Assembly: GCA_900660155.1 (NCBI GenBank) | Contig: CABFPE010000339.1 | Coordinates: 158,531 to 222,530, forward strand | Source: Hofstenia miamia | Lineage: Eukaryota > Xenacoelomorpha > Acoela > Hofsteniidae | Direction: 5' to 3' | DNA: 64,000 bases | In this document: one piece after another, positions 20,697 to 33,385 of the stretch | How the letters are laid out: each line of letters starts with the position of its first letter | How positions within the stretch are numbered: the stretch's first letter is position 1 | Program-made: the position numbers and the translations under genes | Notes under the pieces: generated by a model | What the model saw: the letters and a program-made list of their open reading frames with translations, nothing else | What the model was told of the DNA's origin: nothing | Database searches by the model: none

Positions 20697-22057
20697 AGGG
20701 CCCTGCGACTCGGAATCTAGTTATTGAGTTGGGTCAACCTCTTAAAATTCTAGTCTAGTCGGATTTCGAATTCCGAGTCTTGTCTAACCAATAAGTAATA
20801 AACTGTTTGCCAAACTCGGAAAAAATATTTTAGCAGTTACATTTGTAATTGATCATTATTGTATTGTACAGTACGAAGACCCCCTGGATCTACAACTAGA
20901 TACCAGTCACTGTACACTACAAAAAACGTGAAATTCGGAGGTAAATTGGTTATGTTGTGGGGGCTATTTGGATCAACGGTGGCAGAATTCTAGAAATTGT
21001 TGATGGAACACTGAATAGCGCAAAATATTGCAAAATTTTGAACAATATTCGACTACCACAACTTCAGGACGGAGACATTTTCCAGCAGGATGGAGCTCCA
21101 TGTCACCGTCCAAGAACTAACATGAGCTACATGAAGGATGTTGGAATATCGCTGTTACCTGATTGGCCTGCTCAGAGCCCATACCTCAACATCATCGAGC
21201 AGTGCTGGGCTGAGCTTAAACCAGCCAATTCCCTTGCAATTTATAAGGAACTTGCTCAATTCAATACCTGATGGCATCCAAGAAGTCATAGAATCGAAGG
21301 GAAAGCCACATGCTTTTAATAATGTTTTTATTATGTCATGTATTTGTCAGAAATTTGTTGTATATCATTTTTTGTAGTCACTGCAATTGTATTATAAAGC
21401 CAATAACTATTTTAAACATTTTATTTGGACTGTTTCCATATTTTTGTCTGCCTTTAACCAATGTCAAAAATACTTATTACCTAAAGGTTTTATAAGAATT
21501 CTCACACAATCAAGCAAACTTTGTGCGGAGTACTTAAGAGCCATGGCAAACCACTGATTAGTAAAGTAAGGTTGGGTGAAGCATGTACATCTCAATTTTT
21601 TAATACATGCAAGTTGTTTGATGGTGTCTCCATATTTATGTCCAGCACTGTATATAGATATAGCATTAACCAATCGGTGTTGATGTTATTAAACTAAAGA
21701 ATAAAACTTTATCAAATATCACTTGAATAATGTGTCAAATTTGTTTACCAACTTCAAATCGAACTCTGCTAATGAAGTGTTAACCTAACTTTTACGAAAG
21801 ACAAAAAAATTCAAAAGAATCTAATCAGCAGGGAGAGGCTACCACTATAATATCAATATATTCTAACATCTAGATATTATTAACGCTCATTCAATAGACA
21901 ATATGCTCAACCCCATTGACTGAAAGAAATTTTAGAAAGATTTTTTAATTAGAAAATGATATTGTTTTTAATTAAGCAAACATACACTACACTATTCGTT
22001 TATAATCAACAAAACTCAACCCCACTAGAAATTTCGAGTACTTGCAGGGCCTAGATA
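20697..22057. mobile_element. Nested inverted-repeat element (hAT-like)
   Basis: The left end AGGGCCCTGCGACTCGG and the right end, in reverse complement CTAGGCCCTGCAAGTACTCG, form an imperfect inverted pair. Flanks AAAATACT and ATAATACT match at 7 of 8 positions. It lies inside the larger hAT and encloses the Tc1/mariner remnant. Boundaries are by eye. Confidence 0.5.
20870..21650 (+). pseudogene. Tc1/mariner transposase remnant
   Basis: The frame at 20957-21271 encodes the second half of a Tc1-type DDE transposase: GDIFQQDGAPCH (second Asp), then DWPAQSPYLNIIEQCWAELK (catalytic Glu in the NIIEQCW box). The spacing fits DD34E. Upstream FGGKLVM-like codons lie in another frame, so a frameshift is present, and the N-terminal DNA-binding part and first Asp are missing. 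The reading is also shifted after KELAQFNT. The 3' end (GTGTCTCCATATTTATGTC then CAGCACTG, followed by TA at 21651) is a typical Tc1 terminal repeat; the 5' terminus is lost. Confidence 0.85.
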
Positions 22058-25000
22058 ATACTCTGAATGCAATGCGCCATATCATGGTGACTAATTGCAA
22101 TATTCTCATGTGAGCACAAAATAAGTATGTTCTCTAAAATTTTATTTGACTAGAATACAATGACTGGACCAGCATTATTGTGCTTTTGTATTCTAATAGC
22201 ATATGATCAATAAATTTTTAAATTCATTGGTTGCATTGCTATTTATGTGCTTTAGTTATCATGATATGATATACATACATATGTGTGGGTGTGTGTGATG
22301 TCATATTTGGCAGAATTTTGAATAGATAACTTTTTGGATAGTTAGTGTCATTTTATGACACTATATTATCAGTAGTTCTATGATATTTTGTATGCGCAAA
22401 CTTAATAAACTATGCGAATATTTTCCTTTTTGGAAGAGTTCTAGTTTTCCAGGTAAAACAAAAGACGGTGATTTACTCAGAGAAATGTGAACATTAGTTA
22501 CAAATTAATGATCACAATCACAATAAATCGGTTCTTTGGGACATTTTCTTCTGCCATGCTTAAGCGTCTTTGAGTTAGAATCTCACAATATTTGTTGGAA
22601 GATTTCTTTAAGCTAACACCAGGGAACATTCTTGTGGCAGCGCAATGAATTGATTCCACTCCCATAGATCTCCTACTATCATAGCATTGAAAACTTCCAA
22701 TAGAACACCCATAAATATAAAATATGAATTACTGTATTTTTTACCTACCTTCATTGCATACAATATTTTCTAATAACTAAGTGTTCGTTCAGGTGGGCAA
22801 AGTGCTGTTGTGTGGGTTAATGCGGGAATCGTAAGTCCAGCTGAGCTAGTTCAGGAACTGTTTCTAAAGCTTGTGTGGTCAGATAAGATCTTGCTATTTA
22901 TTTATTTTTTTGTAAGGGAATTCTTCTAATATGATAGGATATCAACGTTTTCATCATAACGTAATGACGGTGCATCTTGCATATCTTTCTTATGTTTCAG
23001 TTTTCATCTTCGGAGTTTGAATATAAAAAGCTACAAAATTAGATGCTTCTTCGGCGTGTTGCTTTTTGTGTTGAAATTTTAGTGATGAGGCTCCCTTTAA
23101 TATGCTGTAGTTCTAAGGAATGCATTTATGCACTTTGGTGAGTTTCAAAATTTGTTAACCCTAGACAAAAAACTATTGTATGAAAAAACTTATTCCTTTG
23201 CTCCCAAGATTTCAAAAATTCTGTCACACTCTCTGTTCAAACATTTTTCTCGAACCGACGGGAGTGTTCCTCTAGGCTATATAAACGGTGAACATACTTT
23301 AGAGCTGAAACTTCACTTAGAAATAAACAAATATAAAGATTAACAGAGAAACTTCTAGTATTGAGAGTAGTATTGATCGAAAATAGGATCTCGTATTTTA
23401 GCTTCATTGTTGTCCAAAACTTCTACAAATACAGCCAATGCATTTGTTCTGTAATAATAATTCTAATTTTCCGCGGTTTCTTTGAAATTATGCATTTTCT
23501 GGTTTTTCCAGGCCTTAATAATCACATAAAGAAAATTTGTGCATTATACATAAATACATATTATGTGAAATCAAAAACATCCAATGTACAGTATGTTGCT
23601 AAGAAAACTTGGATTAACAAACACAAAATTAGATTGGAATTTGATTGGATTCCAATTGAACAATTCTAGAATTTTTGTATTGGATTGGATTGGACAGAAA
23701 AATATTTCCAATGGACAAAGCTGGAAATTGAACCTTGAGGAAAACCAGTTTTGGTAAATGAGTGGATTTTCTGTCTAATATCACAATTTGCTCTCTCAAA
23801 CAAAAAATTAGCGTACAAATTGCTGATTATATTCTGGTCATTCGGAAGCTTAATCAGTTCTGCACCTATCCATTAATGGGGCACTCAATCAAATGCTTTG
23901 CTTAGATCAAGTGATGCAATACGTGCAGCATAATGATTGCTTGACTCAATATCACAGTAATCTTGAAGTATGCGAAGTAGTGGTTCTTCTCTAGAGACCT
24001 TTCCGGAATCCATATTGATTACAAGACAACCATGAATTATATGAAGTGCTTAGGAAGTTATCATAAAGGAGTCTTTCAAAATGACGAGACAGTACTGTTG
24101 TAACTGAAATCGGCTGTGTTTTATATTTTCTTAGAGAATAATAATCTGATAGGATTTGAATGATTGTACTGGGTCAGAAGGGTAAATCGTCAGTTACTCA
24201 TGATGGCGGTAATTATTACTGGTACATGTACATATGAAAGTAAAATAGTCGTTTATTTCATCTGGCATAAAATGAATGGGTGATGACTTCTTTGGTTTGA
24301 TGATGTCATTTATACCACTCCACTAACGACGAGTGCCTGGACTTCTTAAATCAATATTTTCTCATGAATAGATTTCTACAATGCAGTTGCATTAGGAGAA
24401 TTTTTATTGTGTAACTTATATTCCTGCGAAGTAAATACTTCACATCTGGAATTATGTACAAAGGGTCTCTTGCAGAGATATAAATTGAACGCAGAGGACA
24501 AGCGATATCATAAAAGTGCTTTACATCATGTAAGCAGTGTTGATGGTATTGTTCAACATCTTTTGTCTAGGAAGGCGTACATCTCTAAAGTAGGCCATCT
24601 CTACTTCTTCCAAATCACCCTTATCTGCGCTGATCATAATCTCTCAAAAAACTTTGAAATTATAAGCACTGCAATCAATGCATAAAATGCTTCTTTCAAC
24701 ATTCATTTTAGTGTCATTCTAGTCTTTCATCATTTTCTTTTTTCGCCACGTCAAATCAATGCCACGCTTCTTTGCTAGTACACTTGTTTCGTAAATTTCT
24801 CTAAGTTTACATCCGCAATCTAAAGAACTATCTTAATACAGTGAACGCCTGGAATTCAATATGGCATCAACCCGAAATTTCCTATGTTAAGGCACTATAG
24901 TCAATAACACACATGCTTTAGTATTGCCAACAACCACTTTTCCTCTCACCATGCACCGGCACTTATTAAATGAACGTTAGGAACAATGTAAGCTTTTGAA

Positions 25001-25078
25001 ACTCATTGTTTTTATTTGTCTTACTACTTAGAAATCTATAATTCTATTATATACAAATGTATTGCATTATCTACAATA

Positions 25079-25308
25079 CAGTGTGTCCACAAAGTCTGGA
25101 CACAATAAAATTTCATAGTTTTGTCACTATCTAAATAAGTGAACTTCTTTCTGGAAAAAGTACAATAAATTTTTAAGTTAAGCGCCTATAGCCACTGAAA
25201 ACTATAAATTGAAATCTTTTTTGAAGCATGAATGCAAAAATATGAATAATTTTAAAGCCTACATTAAAAAATAGGTAATTCCTGTGTCCAGACTTTACGG
25301 ACACCCTG
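25079..25308. mobile_element. Mariner-type MITE with TA duplication
   Basis: Left CAGTGTGTCCACAAAGTCTG and right, in reverse complement, CAGGGTGTCCGTAAAGTCTG form near-perfect inverted repeats. TA flanks both ends (25077-25078, 25309-25310). It is 230 bp and non-coding. The CAGGGTGTCC start and the TA target fit the Tc1/mariner superfamily. Confidence 0.88.
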
Positions 25309-25310
25309 TA

Positions 25311-25921
25311 CTGTGAATTATCACTAAAATTTACTTCTCTATAATTACTTTTTTAATAATTAATTGTCCTAGTAGAGCATATAGAGTCACATCATGGTCA
25401 AACTTTTTATGAGTTCAATCTCAAAAATTTAAGAAGCCTTAATCTAAAGAATAAGATATGTTCTTAATAGATCCAGATGCTTTAAGTGAACATCGCTACA
25501 TTATGCAAAACGATCCGATTACACCGTTTTGGTTACAATTAATGGTGTAACACTAATCGACTTTATACAGTTATAAATTTTAATTCGAAAACTAAAATAT
25601 CATACATGCAAATTAAAACCAACTGCAGTAAAACGTCATGGATCTTCTTGAATGGAACTTATGCACAAGCTAGAAAAATTTATTATAATAATTATAAGAA
25701 TAATAACAAGCGCTTATTCCTATGCGCAATAATTTTAATAGAAAGGGAGAATACATACTAAAAGAGCAGTTCACTTAACTTAGAAATTATTTAATTATAG
25801 AGAAGACATTTTGATGATAAAGCGAGGATGACTTTTATCATTCAAATATTTTAAACAGACAGTATGAATGATGTACAAAATTTCTTAGTTTAATAATAAC
25901 GAATTCCATACGAGTGCTTAA
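25311..25921. other. No gene seen
   Basis: AT-rich stretch between the mariner MITE and the LINE 3' tail. No coding sense or repeat termini recognised. Confidence 0.5.
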
Positions 25922-26008
25922 TAATAATATTAATAATAATAATAATAATAATAAAGATTTACTATCCATATATGGATACTAAACAGTAGTATATAAACAA
26001 AAATTACA

Positions 26009-28880
26009 TTAATAATGAACATAAGGCACTCGGCAGAAACGACATAAACATATTGCATATTTCTTACAGTTGTTTTTAACGGAATAGTTAAAGTTATTTA
26101 AAAACTGTTGCTGGAAGAAGTCTTTTAATGATCTTTTTACTTGTTTCAATGATCCATATAAATTGATGGAAGTATTTTGATGTATATAATTTGCAAGTAT
26201 TGCAATTCTATTTAAATAAAAAGATCTGGTTGATTTTTTTCTTATATCCTTTGATTTGAAAATTGTAAGATTTGAAGAACGAAGCCGGTAATTTGTTGGT
26301 AGATATTCAGATATTATTTTTGATAGTTCCAAATCATATTGGTCATTCAATAGCTTATTAAAATATATTAAATCAAGTAACTGAAAATAATAAGGTATCG
26401 GAAGCATGTTTAAGCGTATCAATTGTGATTTATAATCAAGACCTGGTAGTATCCACTTAAAACACCTATGTTGAAAGGCTTCTAGCTTGTCAATTATGAA
26501 GGGGGATAATTCCATCAGAATTGAGCCATAACTTAGACATGATAATACCAATGATTTGTATAGAGTTAACTTGATCTTAAAATGAGTTGAGTAAGGAATA
26601 TTCCGTTTAATATTAGAAAAAAGATAACTGCAACTTTTTAATTTCTTCAAATAATGAGTAGACCAAGAAAGGTTTGGTGTTATTATCAGGCCTAGATCTT
26701 TAACAAAGTCATTTGCTACAATTGGTGCTATTATGAGAGGAATAGACTGTGTTACTTTATCACCAAATCTAATAAATTTAAATTTATCGATATTGAAAGA
26801 TAAGAGATTATTATTTGCCACGTTTGTATTTTATTGAAATCATTTACAATATTGTTAATATCAGAACTGCATAATTTAACGTCATCAGCATACATAAATA
26901 TCTTACTAAAGTTACAGCTTAATGGCAGATCATTGATATATATTATAAACAAAAGAGGGCCAAGGACGGACCCTTGAGGAACTCCACTTTTAACAGGAAG
27001 TAGTGTGGACTTGATTCCGTCATATATCACTCTGTGAAATCGATTGCTAAGATAAGATTTCAATAAACAAAGTAAATTTCCACCAATTCCAAAAAACTGT
27101 AATTTTGTGAGTAGTTTGTAGTGAGAAACAGAATCAAAGGCTTTTTTAAAGTCAGTATATAGAACATATGTAGGATGCGATAAGTCATTATTGAAGTAAA
27201 CATAATCCAGATATAAAAGTAACTGACTGTATGTATTTCTTTTATTTACGAAACCAAACTGTTGTTCAGATAAAAATGCTCGAAAATATTTATATAAATG
27301 TTTGTAAATTAGCTTTTCAAACATTAAAGATAATTTCGGTAATAAACTAATAGGTCTGTAATTTGAGATTTCATTTTTTTGCCACTTTTGTGAATTGGAA
27401 CAATGTCCGTAATTTTCCAAACATCTGGAAATATACCTGTTTTTAAACAATTACGAAATAGTAATAAGATATGAGGAGATAATTCTGTAGAAAATCTCTT
27501 TAAGAAAGTCATTGAAATTTTATCACTCCCTATTCCATTTTTATTAGACATTTCATTTATAAGCTTTATGATTTCTGTTAACGATATATCAATATTATTT
27601 AAATTTCGAGGCTCATTTTCACACATAAAATAATCATCTGATTGAAAGACTGAGTTGAAGAATAAATTGAATGCAGATGCAATTTCTAAATTACTATGAA
27701 AAATTTTATCTTTCCAATGCATTGGATAAATTGAATTATTTCTTTCTAGACAATGTAAGAGTTTGTAGCAGGCAACTGTAGAATTTTTATCTGAAAATTG
27801 TTCTATAAACGTTATTCTATCTAATTCTATAGATTCAAAAAATTCAAGAGCACTGTTTAATAGTTCATAGTTATTTGTTCGCTTTTTTCGTAAATATGAA
27901 TGATATATATTTAACTTATGAATAGTGTGCGAAGTAAAATAAGTTGGATATTGTTTACGTCTTTTTCTTTTAAGAGGAACATGCATTAATATAATTTCAT
28001 TTAGACAATTATACCAGTAATCCGGATAGCTTTGATCTATTGGATGAAAAAATGAAAAAAGTGATTGAGACAGATGAAGTGATAAAAGCTTATTGTTAGC
28101 TTGAGAAAAAGAAAATGTAAGCTCTTCAGAAAAACTACTTCTGCATGCATCAGCAATCTCAGATTCTAAAATATTTTCAATAGATGAAATTGAACATTTT
28201 GATGCAATAATACAATGATCAGATGGATTGTGTAAATAAGAAACGTTACCAATTACCTCGCAATGAATACTTTTAACAAATGTGAGATCCAAAATATTTC
28301 CATTTTTGTGTGGGAAAATTTATTATTTGTTTGTAGTCTTCCAAACATGAAATAAAATCCATTTCATAGTTATTTATTGAAAACCGATTTACCCAATCAA
28401 CCTGTGGAATATTAAAATCGCCTTGAATAATTGTTGGAATTCTTTGAGATTTAGAAATTGTATTATGACAAAAATTAAATGCGAAATCAAGAGCTTCAGA
28501 AAATCTTTTAACATCAACTCTGTAACTACTCGAAGCAGGTGGATTATAAACACAAATAACAAGCAGTGTATAAAATCCAAATTTGAAAAGAGCTCCACAT
28601 AGAAAATTAATATCTTCTTTGAAAGGAATTTCTATTGAAAAGTAAGATTTCTTACATAAAATTAAGCAACCACATTGGTTATAAGAATTTAACCTATCTT
28701 GACGAGCTGCAATTCTATATTGACTATTGGGAATATTTCCATTTATATTGCAATCTATCCATGTTTCAGTCAAACAAACAATATCACTATTATATAGCAG
28801 AATATAATTTAAAAATTTAAGTTTTCTTTCCAATGAAATAAAACTTTGACAATTTATTTGAAGAAGAATTAGTGGTAGTC
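26009..28880 (-). pseudogene. LINE ORF2: endonuclease and reverse transcriptase, frameshifted
   Basis: Endonuclease (28880-28273): LQINCQSF start, VCLTETWID (catalytic Glu), IIQGDFNIPQVDW (GDFN). A frame change follows, with NPSDHCII giving the terminal SDH motif. The linker then runs to RT blocks [19 protein letters not shown] and, in another frame, [56 protein letters not shown] and [13 protein letters not shown] with an intact catalytic YADD. A last frame change near 26800 leads to the thumb, ending in a cysteine-rich tail (CKKYAICLCRFCRVPYVHY). The breaks are three single frame changes near 28280, 27400 and 26800. All catalytic motifs are still legible, so decay is modest. Confidence 0.9.
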
Positions 28881-28972
28881 AATCTTGTAATAATGGCACA
28901 GCTTTTCCATCAAGGTAAAGAACCAAATTTCGTATCTTAAATCTATCTCTACTTATACCAGAATTAATTAAT

Positions 28973-29344
28973 TTAAAACTTTTTTTTTAAAATTTTACGT
29001 TCAGTTACTTTATCTTCAGTTGAAAGCTCAGATCGAATGAAGATTGAATTCATAGAGATATTAGTCTTTAGTTTGTATGCATTTGCAAGTATACAACGTT
29101 TAGCCCACTCTGAGCTTAGTTCAACAAGTACAACACGACTTTTACCCTGTTTCAATTTTCCAAGTCTTTGAACGTTAACAATAGCATTTGTGTCATAACC
29201 AATAAAAGAAATAATATTTTTAACAGAACTAAGATCATAATCAAGTAATTCAGCTCCTGTGCTTTTCCAAATGCGGGAATAAAAAATGGCATGGATCACT
29301 TTGAACTTGAAGCATATCAGTAAATTGCTAAGAAAAGTAGACAC
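28973..29344 (-). pseudogene. LINE ORF1, C-terminal RNA-binding part
   Basis: A 123-codon frame. The segment VQRLGKLKQGKSRVVLVEL, then KRCILANAYKLKTN and IFIRSELSTEDKVTERKIL, matches the RRM-like/esterase-linked ORF1 segment seen in jockey/CR1-type LINEs (pattern R.G......R.L.V......K..IL.NA.KLK...I.I..DLT..E). ORF1 proteins bind LINE RNA. The N-terminal part (zinc knuckles or PHD in relatives) is not visible, so it is truncated or frameshifted. It lies ~95 bp upstream of ORF2. Confidence 0.7.
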
Positions 29345-29560
29345 ATCTTAGTGGTTTCCTTCACAACGATTCCTGTTTTTCCAATAAAATACTACCAAGT
29401 ATAAAAGTACTTTAGACATATTTTGGAACAACGCAGGAATGAAAATTTCTGATTTTTTAGCCTCAAATTCACAAAGTTTAACATTTTGGATATATTGTGA
29501 ACAATAACATTAATTTTGCGAAGCATACATGATATAGGTTTCCTCCAGAATAAATCATAG

Positions 29561-30582
29561 CAGAGTTGGAACTGGCCAAAAATTTTAGTTGGCCGGCAAC
29601 AGCTAATACCGGCCGGCCGTTTTTTGGCCGGTAAATTATATTTGCATTTTATATTTAATCTATGCAAGTACATTGTATATATATATATATATATCAAATG
29701 TGATTAGAAAGTAAATGCATGCAATTTTAGAGAATTTTTACCTATTGTGTATGAAGAAGGAATATTCCCCTTTATAAGGAGGTCTAACCAAACCGACTGT
29801 AAAGTAACAAACACTTTTGCAAAATTTTTGAGCAGTTTTACCCAAAACTTAAGAAATATTGAAAGAATTTAATATGGAGACATCTTTGAGTTTATAGTGA
29901 TAAAGTATATAAAAGCATTCATTAATTTTCAAAGAGAAATTCGATTTTTACAAAAATATATAAATATTCAAATTCTTTCCATACCTATTGGTCTTTCTAA
30001 TGAGACAAAGATTACCTTGAAATAATTTGCTTTCTGAAGAACAACATGTGAGCACTGTTCAGGCGTGCCGTGCGCAAAGTCAGGGGTTATCGCGCTTTAT
30101 CGCAGGGAGCCTCTCACTTTGCTTAAGAGCGCAACTAGACCGGACGGTGCCAATTAAGCCTAGAAAAACAAAGATGAGAAAATTCTCTATTTTTTGATGT
30201 TTTCAGATTTTGAATATCTTGTTTATTTCATGAGTTATAAGCGTTTAAAACAATTTTATAAAACCATCACAGATTTCGAAAAATTAGTAGTAAAATTAGG
30301 GAAAGTTCAATGCTGAATGCTTTATGATATTTTGAACAAAATTATGCTAAAACCACTTTTACTGTGAGTACGTAGTTTAATCAAGAAGTGCCCTATGATA
30401 TTCAGAAGGGACAAAGCACCACTTTAGCTTCGACATTAACTTAACTCAGAGTTGGAACCGGCCGGAAATTTTAAGGCCGGGGCCGGTAGTTGGTCGGCAA
30501 CAGCTAATACCGGCCGGCCGGTTTTCGGCCTGTTTTTGGCCGGTAAATTATATTTGCATTTTATATTTAATCTATGCAAGTA

Positions 30583-30622
<40 letters not shown>

Positions 30623-31273
30623 ATAAGCTGTTTTATACATGGCGATGCATAGAGCTGATATTGCATAACGCAAATTTAATCTATTATAACTATATTTCTA
30701 CCAAAGCACAATTTTGATATTTTTTATAACTTTAATCAGGTGTTTTCACTTTCACTGAACGGAAAATTGTGAACGTTTTAGTTTTTATTTAGTTAGTTTA
30801 CTTTGCATGTCTTTTTGCATCCTTCAAATATATTTTGAGCATCCTCTTCCAATATTAATTAAATGCAAGGGTTCCAGTTGCTTTATTTGAATGAGGTCTC
30901 TTTTAATATTATTAGTAAGTACCATAGAAAACTAAAGTAAAATTACCCTATCAAAAGCAGAACAACTCCGTTTGTAGCAAAATTTAGCAGAGATTCCAGA
31001 ATGTAAATGTAATTATTATTCAAATTGCAATACTGTAAATTGCTCATAGTATAATATTTTTTTCGAACTTTAGATTTTAATAGAAATTCCTCCCAAACTA
31101 AAAAAAGTATTCCCTGTTTATAATAAAAAACAAGAATATTTTTTATAATTTCGGCCGGTAAGCGGCCGGTAATTTTACCGGCCTTTCATGAAATTTAAAA
31201 TTGGCTGCAGGCCGGTAAATTGCCGTTCCCGGCCCAACCCGCCTCGGCCGGCCGGTAGCCGGTTCCATCTCTG
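29561..31273. mobile_element. hAT element with perfect 8-bp target duplication, GGCCGG-rich ends
   Basis: Left terminus CAGAGTTGGAACTGGCC; right terminus in reverse complement CAGAGATGGAACCGGCTACC. The flanking octamer AATCATAG is at 29553-29560 and again at 31274-31281. The ends are strikingly GC-rich (GGCCGGCCGG runs) in an AT-rich genome. A second left-end copy starts at 30448 and matches the first for ~170 bp including the (TA)n, so part of the element is duplicated inside itself. A C/G-rich segment at about 30055-30145 is probably another insertion. No transposase frame; non-autonomous. Confidence 0.9.
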
Positions 31274-31281
31274 AATCATAG

Positions 31282-32628
31282 TCCACTGCAATACGCAAGT
31301 GTTTGTAGTGATCATAGTGATATAATTGTGAAACACTTTTTTCTTTGTACTTTAATTTTGGTCAAGCAAGACAATAATTATGGATTCCTCTTTTTGTCTT
31401 TAAAGACAAATATCTTGTTCTTAGCACTAATAAATTATAGATTCATTTGTTCAGAAAAATTATAAATTACAGCTCATCTGGTGCACAGATTAATTTGGAC
31501 ATATAAGTGTCATCAGAGTATTTGATTATGCGCGTTTTCACTCAGTTTTTACTACAAATAGTCGCCCAACCTATTGTATTGGAAGAATTCACAGTTGTAT
31601 CTAAAGGTGGGGCCGGAGGTCCAGATAATCCCTAAGTATCCGCATCCCTGAACCTATAGGTTTTGGAGTGAATATTGAATTAAGTTGTTATATAACGATG
31701 GTTAGAATGACATAAAAGCACAATAATAAATTAATTTCTACCTTTCTGTTCCTCAATATATTATAAAATATTTTAAAAATTTACAACTATTGCCCTTTGT
31801 AGAATGCAAGAATCAAAGGTTTTCTTGCGCATATATATATATATCACATCCATTTTTCGCAAAATATTGTAATGAGTCACCGAAAATTTATTTTCCCGGT
31901 AGCCTTGAGTTCTGCGAACCCAATTGCGTACAATAAATTTAAATGATGTGTATTCTAGGCAATCTTGCAAAGCTGAGCAATAGTAATATATCGAATGAAC
32001 AAATACACACCTTCAATTTGCTGTGCATTTCATGACTCATGTTACAGCCTTTCTGTTAATTCCATACTTGCTTACGGATTGATTATTTGAATCCAGATCC
32101 ATTCTAAAACAATGAAATTTTTATGGATCGATCCATGTCAAAGAAAAGCAGTAGTACTTTGACAGCGACATTAGCAAAATAAAAATTTCAACAAAATGAA
32201 TAGGGCTCGGCAGAATATCGTACCGACTACAATACTGTGGTATTTTTTTATACCGCCTTATTTTCGATAGCAAAATGCAGAAATTTTGATAAAACTAATA
32301 AGAACAGCAATAAAATCATTTACATTTTAGTTCGCTATGTTCTAATTTTATATCAGTATGCTTTGAGAAATATTTGTCAAAAGAGAATGTAGAAAACTTC
32401 ACTAGTGAATTTTGCTTAACGCTACATATAGCATCTTGCATACATTCCGTAACCATTTCCAACAAGATTTTCCTTATCCCTAAAAATTTGTAAAATAGAA
32501 AACCTGAGAGATTTACAATCCATCTTTATATGCAAAGATAACTTTAATTGTATTAAAATAAATACTAACATCTGCTGCATCCAATTCAGCAGCAATTGTC
32601 TACAATTATTTTAGTAAACACTACTACG
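31282..32628. other. No gene seen
   Basis: AT-rich intergenic sequence with a short (AT)n at about 31831-31844. No coding region, RNA gene or element end recognised. Confidence 0.5.
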
Positions 32629-32632
32629 AGAT

Positions 32633-32787
32633 CAGTAGTATTAATAGCCCAAGACCCCGTGTCACTTTTTTCTGATTGGTCGAGAGGTGGGTCGAAGGAG
32701 ATCTCACTTTTTTCTGATTGGCCGAGAGGGTTGGCCTTTGACCTGAGATGCTGTGGATATTGCCGGGGGTGTTTTACTGACGTCATG
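32633..32787 (+). promoter_or_regulatory. Left terminal repeat of copy 2, acting as promoter
   Basis: Two inverted CCAAT boxes (TTTTTTCTGATTGG at about 32666 and 32708), a GCCTTTGACCTGAGATG block and a perfect CRE palindrome TGACGTCA at about 32778-32785. A TATA-like TCTATATATTC follows at about 32814, outside the inverted repeat, and ORF B starts at 32888. The same order, facing its own ORF B, is present in copy 1. Confidence 0.72.
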
Positions 32788-32887
32788 ATGTGTTGACTGA
32801 TTAAACAAGTCAGTCTATATATTCACCCAAATTATCAGACAAAATCATTATTTTTCTTCTACGCAATTTCGTCTCTCACTTTTGGCA

Positions 32888-33384
32888 ATGTCTGTTGAAA
32901 CATTAGTATCTGGTTCGCTTGGCCATCTGTTTGACAAGCTATGTACAACTCCACTACCAGCCTCCAACTATAATCCATTAACACAAGAGATGATGATGGC
33001 ACCGCCTACGCCTGTAAAAGAAATACGCAGAGCTCCCCATAAGCAAAAACGTCCTGCACTTAATAATAATGTCGTTGTCTTACCCAACACAAAGGCACAA
33101 GAAGAAGGCGATGATATTTTACAACACTTACATGATGTAAATTCACAACCATCATCGTGTACTTTTTCAACCTCAAGTCCTGCTAGTGAAATTCCGAAAA
33201 ACATCTGGTTAGCAATCGTGGATGCTGTTCAGTTGAAAACAAGATATGGTGTCGCAGTAAAGATTAGACTCGACAATGGTGTTTATTATTTTCTGCCTAA
33301 ACACTACGTCAGTGCATTGGGTGATAAATACAAGTTTTTGATCAATAAAAAACTTTATCGCAATGATGACTTGGGGAACAGTGC
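32888..33384 (+). CDS. ORF B of the virus-like element, copy 2
   Basis: Starts MSVETLVSGSL, like the ORF at 19402-19923 (about 87% identical by eye over 165 residues). The Pro/Asn/basic N-terminal tail and the C-terminal TRYGVAVKIRLDN...FLPK domain are both present. It runs into a single-n contig join at 33385, so its last few codons are not seen. The promoter is the left terminal repeat. The C-terminal domain is much better conserved than the tail, which fits past selection on the protein. Function unknown; nucleic-acid binding is plausible but unproven. Confidence 0.68.
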
Positions 33385-33385
33385 N

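Larger units (their letters stand above)
20471..23723. mobile_element. hAT-type element with perfect 8-bp target duplication
   Basis: Terminal inverted repeats: the left starts CAGGCTTGTCCACTGGAA and the right, in reverse complement, starts CAGCTTTGTCCATTGGAA. The flanks are GAAATTGA at 20463-20470 and GAAATTGA at 23724-23731, an exact 8-bp duplication as hAT transposases make. It interrupts a LINE just after the GFPQGS codons. Subterminal repeats of ATTGGATTCCAATTGGA lie at both ends. No hAT transposase frame is apparent, so it is probably non-autonomous and enlarged by nested insertions. Confidence 0.9.
20216..24850 (-). mobile_element. LINE, - strand, split by a hAT insertion
   Basis: Non-LTR ORF2 remnant reading from 24850 down to 23724 and again from 20470 to 20216. 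On the - strand I read a linker (GDLEEVEMAYFRDVRLPRQK), LSRHFERLLYDNF, NQYGFRKGLSREEPLLRIL, ASLDLSKAFD, WIGAELIKLPN, then TGFPQGSIS (the family's GxPQGS motif). Past the hAT come TENVIIAIQQWCAEYDFIL and NENKTKQLLIKFNGT (the RT thumb). The frame is broken by several shifts and stops. No YADD box is visible. It ends where the virus-like element begins, so its 3' end is not seen here. Confidence 0.8.
25922..29350 (-). mobile_element. Fairly complete LINE with ORF1, endonuclease and RT
   Basis: Non-LTR retrotransposon on the - strand. Its 3' end is a (TTA)n tail (25922-25955 on + as TAA repeats), after a short 3' UTR. ORF2 holds an APE-type endonuclease and a reverse transcriptase; ORF1 lies upstream. 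The simple-repeat tail and a C-terminal cysteine cluster suggest a CR1/jockey-like group. At least three frameshifts break ORF2, so the copy is dead. A hAT element lies 200 bp upstream of ORF1, and the LINE 5' end is not defined. Confidence 0.88.

Noticed and set aside
23128-23669. ORFs inside the hAT as its transposase
   Set aside because: No hAT dimerisation or RNase H-like motif is visible; frames are short and AT-driven.
30452-30652. GC-rich ORFs in GGCCGG repeats
   Set aside because: They lie in the non-coding terminus of a hAT element.
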